From positions 138,446,198-138,510,197 of the forward strand of contig NC_060246.1 of NCBI RefSeq assembly GCF_921293095.1: a stretch of DNA of 64,000 nucleotides, in the 5' to 3' direction. Made by a program: the position numbers and the translations under genes. Of the stretch, positions 24,701 through 33,700 are shown piece by piece; the stretch's first letter is position 1; each line of letters begins with the position of its first letter. The notes below the pieces were generated by a model that saw only the letters and a list, made by a program, of their open reading frames with translations, was not told the DNA's origin and made no database searches. Origin of the DNA: Ischnura elegans. Lineage: Eukaryota; Arthropoda; Insecta; Odonata; Coenagrionidae.

Positions 24701-27700
24701 AGTATGAGGTGGTTCAGGGGATGGAAATGCCCCCCCTTCCCCGAATGTGTGAAATTTGCATGCCTGTAGATTAATTAAGGGTAGGCTCTACCCTGACCTA
24801 TCCAAACCAACCACCAGGTTGAATCACTGAGTGGAGAGTACATATCCATAGAGTCATATAAACACTCTTTTCTGTGTTATTCAAAATGCTCTAAGTGAGG
24901 GTAGTATTTAGGAGTGATTATATTTAAGATAAATAGAACTTAGAGAGATATGGACCAGCTATCTGGAATTCTGTCGTATAAAAATTGAAAAAAATATGGC
25001 AGAGGCCAATAGATTGTTTACAGATACTTATGATTTTTTGGGGATTATAATGAATTCTCTTGACCGTATAATTCAAATCGATATAAGATAATCTCAATTT
25101 TAAAATATCTCTACCCATTGTTTCAATTTGCAATGAGACTATTACTGCCTCAATATCACAAGAGTTCACAGTCAAAGTCAGCCTGTATTATAATCAAGGT
25201 AATCAAGGACAAATCCAATCCGACAAGACTCTCCTCATACTCCCCAGAGAAGTAAAACCCACATTTGGGAGCAAACTGACCAACAATTTTGACGCTACGG
25301 CCGGGTAGTAGACATTTTGATGTTGGAATTCATCCATCCCATGAACTAAAATATGTAAGAATAAGGTAGCAAGTAAGAGGAATGGTACTTTGGATGGTAG
25401 CACACAGGATATTCCAACGGGAATAATTCATAACATTTGAATACATGCCATGTTTTTTTAAAAAATGTTATATTTATTTTATGTAATATATTAAATCATT
25501 GTAATTATTTAAACCTGTAAAATGTTCATATGATACAAATTCAAGATGCACTATGTAACCTATAAACACATGAGAGAAATACAAGAAAATGTAAAAGAAC
25601 AAGATTACTTGTGATGAAACATGTTGAAGAGTTTCACTCAACTCTCAGAATGGTGAATACAAAAGTATTTTTTTATGTTTAGTCTAATGTTATGTTGTAG
25701 TTAAAGAGACAGTAATAATACTTCAATCTACTGTTATTTCTTACAATAAGTGCACAAAATTAACCAAACAATTGCATGACCTGTAATTTCTACAAATCCA
25801 AAAATAAATTTCTTCCATTTAAGAAATTTTAGAAATAAATAAACAGTATTTCTTCACAGATAAATAATAAACTCCACACATGAATGAATATTCATAATGT
25901 TATCAATGACACACCAGCTAAAATATGTAGGAGCCAAGAAAAAAAATTAATTGATGGCAATGTAGTTCAGGATGGGGTGCTTCACAAAATAAAATAAGAA
26001 ACAAACAATTAATTTATGTATTTTTGTTTGCTTTTCTCCAAGCGACACAAAACAATGCACAGCAGCTTATATTGGTATCTATATGAAAGCAATCTTGGCC
26101 TTCTTCACAACTACATTGAATATTAATTTCCAAACTTTATCACCCACATTGGGAAGTGTTTTCCCTGTCTTAAGAGTCCACATTTAAGCCAGTACCAATG
26201 ACTGCATTAAAAACCATTTCTTGATCTTCTCCATTTCCCATATTTTTCACTCATCTGTAGACTTATCCTTGGAGTCACTTGTAAGACCCTGGTGACCCAC
26301 TCAAGTACTGTTTTCTGAAGATGGCTCTTGTACAAGTTACTCCACTCCTATTAGATTGGTTTTGCTTTGACAGCAGCAAATTTTGGCAATCCCCAAAGTT
26401 TTTGGTCATGCTAATTAATGTCACCCTTTCTTTTACAAGATGTTTCCTTATTACGGAATAAGAAGCATGGCAAAACCCACAAAATATGGAAAAAAGACCG
26501 CAATTGATAGCAACTTATCTATCCTTCCTCCCAATTTGCCAACTTGAATGACGGTTCACACTTTTGAACTCTGCCTTATGCACTGCATTTAGTCTGTGTC
26601 TTCCTATACAATTAAAGGGCATCCCTTAATAAGCCTTTTTTCTAAATGTCTGGCCTTTGCTCGCCCTGTTGAATTAAGTCACCACAGAGTCACCCCACAC
26701 TAGGCAAAGCACGCATGCTCTGAATTCAAAACCTATTGGCGTCTTCCATCGAATTACTATGAATCATTCTAATAGCATTTTGACCTGAATCCTTGGAAAT
26801 CCTTACACCCAATGATGTATCACATACCCTGCTGTTCCTATGCCTTCCATATTGTACTGGGCTTTCTAAGGTTTATATTATATTCTCAGTCTTACTGACT
26901 GGCATAACCTCTATCACATTCGATTTTCCACTTCCAACAATGACTTAGTTTAAATATCTTGCTCCATAGGATCATTTACCTTCCCATCTCTCTCACATCT
27001 CCACTGCTCTCAGTGCAGACAATGGACAAGAAACTCCTGATTTATACCAAAAAAAATCAACTCAAAGCCTTACCCTTACTTAGATATATATTTATACCTT
27101 TAATTTAACGAAGTTCGCAAGTTAACCTGACAACCCTCAAGATTTCCTTGCTGATATATGGCCTGCTTACTATCATGTGTGATATTTCGAATCACAACCT
27201 AAGGATTTTTTCCACAGTATCCTTCACTTCACTTGACACATAAGCACTTCCATTATTATTGGACAGCAAAACACCAAGTTGAGTCCATGGTATGTCCTAG
27301 GGTAAAGCCAAGCCCCTCTTGGTAACCACCCTTTCTCACCCCTTCCTCTCCCAACCAGCTCACTTCCCACACCACCCAGGGCTAGTCCACGAAGCTCTGC
27401 TCCACGCACGCCTTGACCCGCTTCTCGTACTCACGCCGATTCTCCTTGTACAGCTGCGCGGCCATAGAGTTGGCCGGAGAGTTGGGGTTCGGGTCACTCA
27501 ACAGCGACTGAAATGACATGACCGCGTTGTGTAAGGAGTGAAATGGTACTGTTTCATCAAAAATATTAAAGAACATGGAACCAAAATGAAGACTGATTTA
27601 GGTCCCAGCCCCTATAAATGAGGATGATTAATAAAACGCTTATAACCGTATCGATAAAACTAAGCCACTTCTTAATTCCATTATTTTGTGGCCAACCATT

Positions 27701-30700
27701 GAATGTCTTTACAAGTGCACTTAATGAGAGAGGAATGATTCTGAATAACATTCCAAGGTTTTATAAACATACAATTATACCTGGAAGTAGCTTCATGAGC
27801 TAGTGATACTGCAGAGTTTAAGTTAACAATTTATGGATGGATACAAAAAGAATGAGAATATTCTACGAGAGCTCTATTGTAATATAAAAATCCTTATCGA
27901 TTCTCAAACCCTAAAACGAATGAATACTAGCACAATGTTCAAATTTTTGGAATCACAACTTAAGTACGATAATGTTTGAAACCCCTTTTCACAACCATTG
28001 GTAAATACACATTGTGTCCTAAAATGGTAACAGAATCTGGATTCAATTCCCTTACTTATCCAAGTTGTACATAAACTCATGGAAATATTTTCCCTGGCTC
28101 TTTTTTAAAAGAAAAAAAAATAATGGTATCCATAAAAACTGAAATTGGCAGCCTTTCATAACCTTCATTATATGGTACATTTCCTAAGAGGAAAAGGCAT
28201 GCAAAAAACATTGCCCCGGGTTAAGAAGTATTTTGATAGCTCAGCAAAATTATTCTATTGCAGAACATTTCAGCAGGCACATGTAGTCTTGATTAGAGTA
28301 ACAGAACAGAAAAATTGGAGAAGAAGATTAATAGGGTAGTTTCCGTCATCAAAGAAAACGACAGGCATTGATTGCGATTCGTTACCCACCATTAGTGTAT
28401 TCATAATATACAAATTATTTGGTTTTAGAAATACCGGTTTAGACAAATGGCAAGGGTCAATTTTATCATCATTTGAAAATTCCACGCCACGTGACTTCAC
28501 AGGGACCTAGTTTCTATACGAGTAGATAGGAGTTTACCATCGTCTGAGGTTACCAATGCATACATGAGGCACAGAGCTCAGGGAAACATGTCTTAATAAT
28601 CATCTATTAAAACTGGCTAAGGTCGGAAAGTTTTCTTCGTTTGATAAGGTATTAATAAACCTTTTTTAGCCAAGCGCTACCAGCCAGCAAGGTACTCAGC
28701 TACCCGCTAGCATCTTGCGTCCTATCAGCGCTCAGAGCCTCGCCCCAAGGTCACCACAGTTGCGGAAGAGGGAACCAGAACGACGTCACACGGAGTTTCT
28801 CCCGGCATTCATACTTAGCCGTCGTGTTTTCGCGCGCTTGAAAATTTTCACTTTTCATTTAATCACGTAAAATAGATATCGTCATTTAAAAATCTAAAAG
28901 CGTGAAATACGTACTCCAGGAGTAATAATCTTTCCATTTAGGCAATAAAAAAATAATAGGAAACCACCCTATCATGATCGATTTACAATGCCCTGACTTT
29001 TTTGCTCTTGACAACTTGTTCTGCATCATTATTGAATATTATAAATAAGTATGTAATTAAAAAAAGCAAGAATCGTCATGCCTACAAAAATATAATGAAC
29101 AATGACGCCATCATTTTGCTTCTACTATAATTTAGAATCACATTCGATCAAAAGCAATGCTCTTTGCATGCAAGCCAGGAAAAGTCAATACAACAGCCAA
29201 TAAACCCTACAATACCTAATTTCAAAAACACCTAGTACACCTAATATCTCTGTAAGACTTATAGACGGTACACCATGTGCTTTAATCTGTCAATGTAAAT
29301 CTAATTTAAAACAACAATCGGTAAAAGTCTTTTTATAAGTTATCAAATGAGCAAATGTCTCAATGAAGTATGATCAATTACTGTTGTGGTAATAATGAAG
29401 TAAATACTAATGATTGAAAGCAAGAAAGATTGCCTGGTATAACCAAGCATAATAGCAATTTTCTGAATTAAATAACATGTACCAAGGGGAAAAAATTCCA
29501 AGATAATTCTAAAGAATATTAAATGAATAAGGTTCTATTTAAAAAATTATTAGCAGAGCAGGACAGCCTTATATCAGAACTATGGCTACTTGAGGCGTAT
29601 ACTCAAAACCAATGTAATGGTACAACACTATATATACCATAATCTTCCAAGAAAGTTTCAAGACAGAGCTATGCAATGATTAATGATTCCTTCCTGTCAA
29701 CAAAGAAGTTTGCCAAGTATGTCTAAAGGAAATAAAAAAGTAAGTATCTATATGCTAGATAAACTTTCTAAAAGGCTAACTTGTACATACATATCAATCA
29801 CAATGTGTAATTTATCAATCATTGGAGGTATACCATTAAAAAATCTAACTCCATAACCTAACCCAGTACACACAATGCAATAACAAACTGAAAATTGAAC
29901 TTCAAATGAGACCATCAATTAATATGTATGATGCCATATAATGATTGATAGGTAAACCATCAACCTCAGATCATAAACTGAAATGGCACAACAAATCACC
30001 AAAAAAAAGTTTTGAAAAATAAAAGTTTAAATACAAGAGATTAATAAAATGATTTAATCTGTCTTTTCTGAGACAAATATAAGACATTGAATGCTGTTAA
30101 GTGGTACCCTACAGTCACGCAATAAAAGAGGCTAATCCAAATTTAATGGTGCGGAGTAAAAATTCATACGATGGGTTTTTATAAATTAAATCCTATAACA
30201 ATTATTTGTACAAGCGTAGCATTAAGGTCAGAATTGCTTGGTTAATTTTGCAAATTGAAATTATCAACAATTGTAAGACATGCAGACATGATCCTTCTGA
30301 ATGTTAGTGCTTATAGTCATCCAAAAAGAAAAATAAATTTAAAAAATATTTGAGAATTCATAAAAAAATAAATTTCACATAAGCATTTATGACCTATACG
30401 AAGGTAATCCAACACACACCTGTTTTCCAAGCATAAAAACAAACAAGACCTAGGATTAAATAATGATAACACCACAATGGAAAAATGAAGTTTTATATAA
30501 AAAGGCAAACAAACTATGGTTATCACAAAGCCACAGAGTGGAGTTCACAAGTTCACCAAGAACTTTGAGGCCACATGAGTGTCTCTTCATTGAAAGTACT
30601 GAGACACTTAACCATTCCAGCTTTCTGGAATATTGATTGAAACTTACAGTTTCCAAAAAATACCCTGCATCACCTAAAGGATATTTTCCACCATTTTTGG

Positions 30701-33700
30701 TGTGTGAACTAATGCAAATTTATATTTTTAGAGTTGCAGAGATTTAATTATGAAGTGAAATAAAAATCATCTCTTTTTCTGCTGTCCACATTACATCACT
30801 GATGATGGCATTCTCAAGGAGGTTCCACCAAGAAACGAAGTGTATGACATTTCTTTGAGTATCTTGGAGTATGCCCTTCATAATAAATTTGATTGGCCAA
30901 GGTAAAAAAACCTGGGCCAATGAAATATATGTGTTATATTTTTTGATAATGGCAATTAAAAAATCATCACAACATTATGGGCACTCATGGCAATGCTTAA
31001 AATGGGTAGAAGAAAACCTCATTTACAAGCATGTTGTAAATGTTGTTTTGAGCAAAAACTTACATAAAACACACAAAAATAAAAGTGTTATGGAAGTATA
31101 AAAAACTGCTAGTCATCAAGTTGGCTTTAAAGACATTCACATCATTTCTAATTAAAATTACAGAAACAGAATTGGTTCCATTAAGTGAGGTGGCAGTGTA
31201 ATTTCATATTGGCAACCAGAAATAAAGATGAGCAGGTACATTTATAAGATGACAAGAGAGACGTGGCAACAAGGAGTCAGCCATATTCAGAGGTAAAAAT
31301 ATGTTGTAATATGATAAATAATAATGGATTGCTGTCTCAATGTGCGATTCAATTACATAGCCTGACAGTGGTTAAGTGCCTGTTAAGTGGCTGTTGGTGA
31401 TGACAGTTTTTTTAATTTGAGTTGATTGTTTGACATAGTATAATACAGTTATTTTGCAACATTTCAACTTATGAAGTCCTGCAGTACCCTTCTTAAACCA
31501 ATACAAAAAGCAATATCAAATAATATCATAATCATAGCTGAATTATATTTTCGTAAATGCTAAATGCTATTCCAACAATTTATTGATAAAACTTAAGACT
31601 GGCGCAAAGTAATTGACAATGTAATGCCATAACTTTTATCAGCAACATGAGATTCCAAAAACATAAAATTCCATCTTTGAAAAAACTGCTCCTATGAAAC
31701 TTAATACTGTGGATGGAATGGCATACCATCAAGTTAGATAGCAGCTAGCCCAAAAGATTATCATATCTTAACTCATGTCATATCTCAAACTAAAATGAGG
31801 TCATTAGTCATCAATTAATAATTCATTTAATTCACCTCATTCTGTTAATCCTTTCAATCTTCAAGAATCAATCAAACATATGACTTTTTCTCTCCCCTTA
31901 ATCAAGATGCAAGTAGAATTACTAACTTCAATTCAATAAATTCTTGTAATTTTCAGTGAATCGAATTCAAATGATATACAAGATAATAACACAGATAAAT
32001 CGACATGAATTAACTGATATTATCACTTGAGTGAATCCTAAAAAGCAAATCTCGGTAAACGACTACTTTGCACATTAATACTGAGGATGAATACACTAGC
32101 AGCAATTAGGGTAATTACAAATAATGAGTCTCAAATTTGAATTGTTCATCCCACATATCTTCCCCCTGTTTTATGGGATGATGTAAGATACATACAAATG
32201 CACATTGCAGTTCTGTTGCCCACTAACATTCGTCACTTCTGGAGATCCATTACATGTTTCTGTCCCCATGTCACTCACAACTGACACTGAATAGTGACAT
32301 GCTGACTCAAGCACTCTTGTAAATTTAACCTTCTATCTGCACTCTCACAGAGTCATTAAAACTTTCAGACCACCTTTTCAAGTACTACTTCCATCATACA
32401 GATACATACATTGTATAGTTTACAAAATATAAATTAATGAAGTAGAGTCTATATTTGATATCAACCAGTACTTAGCTCCTTCCATCAAGGCAACTATGAA
32501 CTGTTTGCTTAAGCAACCATATCATCATTGGAGCGATTTCTTCTGATATCATCTATCATATTTGGCCTAATTTACAATGATCGATTGCAAAGTAGAAAAA
32601 CAGCAGAAAATTTACAATTAAAAAGTAAGCACATTACAGTAAAGGAAGCAGATAATCTCCAAAGATAAGGAAGAAACAAGTTATGGAATTATCACCTTCA
32701 CCCAAATTCTGAGCCAAAAGAAAATTCACTGATCACATACTTTACAGGCTACCAAGCCAAATAGTTCCTGGGATACATGGCGTGGAGAAAGTGAATGCCA
32801 GTTATGGGGAAAGACCTCAATTTACGTGGTTTGCACTGAATTGAGTACTGTATAGACTCTGGACATATGCTGCGTCATCAGATCAATATATTTGAAGGAA
32901 AATTTTGCCTCACCTCGCAGTATTTATGGGAAATCTGCTTTGATTTATTCCTTTACAAAAGAATGTGACACCTAAGAATTATGCATACCGATTAACAACT
33001 ATCACCCCATGAACATACCTGAATGGATGTAAGAATTGCAGAGACATCATAAGTAGGACTCCACCGGTTTTGCAATATGTCCAAGCAAATACCACCATCT
33101 GCATATACATTAGGATGAAACATCTTAGAAACAAACCGTACCGTAGGTGGCTTATTGGGATATTCTTCCGTGAATTCTATTGTAAGCTTGAATGTCCCAT
33201 CCTCAAATGGAGTGTCATGAGGCCTAAAGCAAAATACAAAATTCAATAAGAAAAAAATCTAGAATCACAATTTGAAGCATACTTAAATATAACGGGATAC
33301 CATGCCAATTTCATATTCCATGACTATATGGATCAAGAATATATCACCAATCACAACCCTTCACTTAAGTTCTTCTTCACCAGTCAAATAAATGATTTCC
33401 ATGATTTAAGAGATTAAACTGAGAAGTTCAAGTGATTTGAGACTATGCCAGTGAAATGTTTCACTAAATAAATTTGTATGAGTAAAACATATTAGCTGGT
33501 AATATGGATGAACTACATAGCCTGAAAATCCAAAAATATAAACCTACCTAGGACCATGGATTAGTGCCATTAACTAAAAAGACCGCAAAACTAGAAATAA
33601 GAGTTCAAGGATATGAAACACCAGAACTATGAACTAGTCTGGCAAACACCTGATTAGTTTTTCCAGGTAAAATAAATGAAATAAAGCAACTGACCTTGTC

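Noticed and set aside
25203-25403. Minus-strand frame starting with a signal-peptide-like [19 protein letters not shown]
   Set aside because: The rest has no cysteine pattern, domain or splice context; likely a chance frame in an intron.
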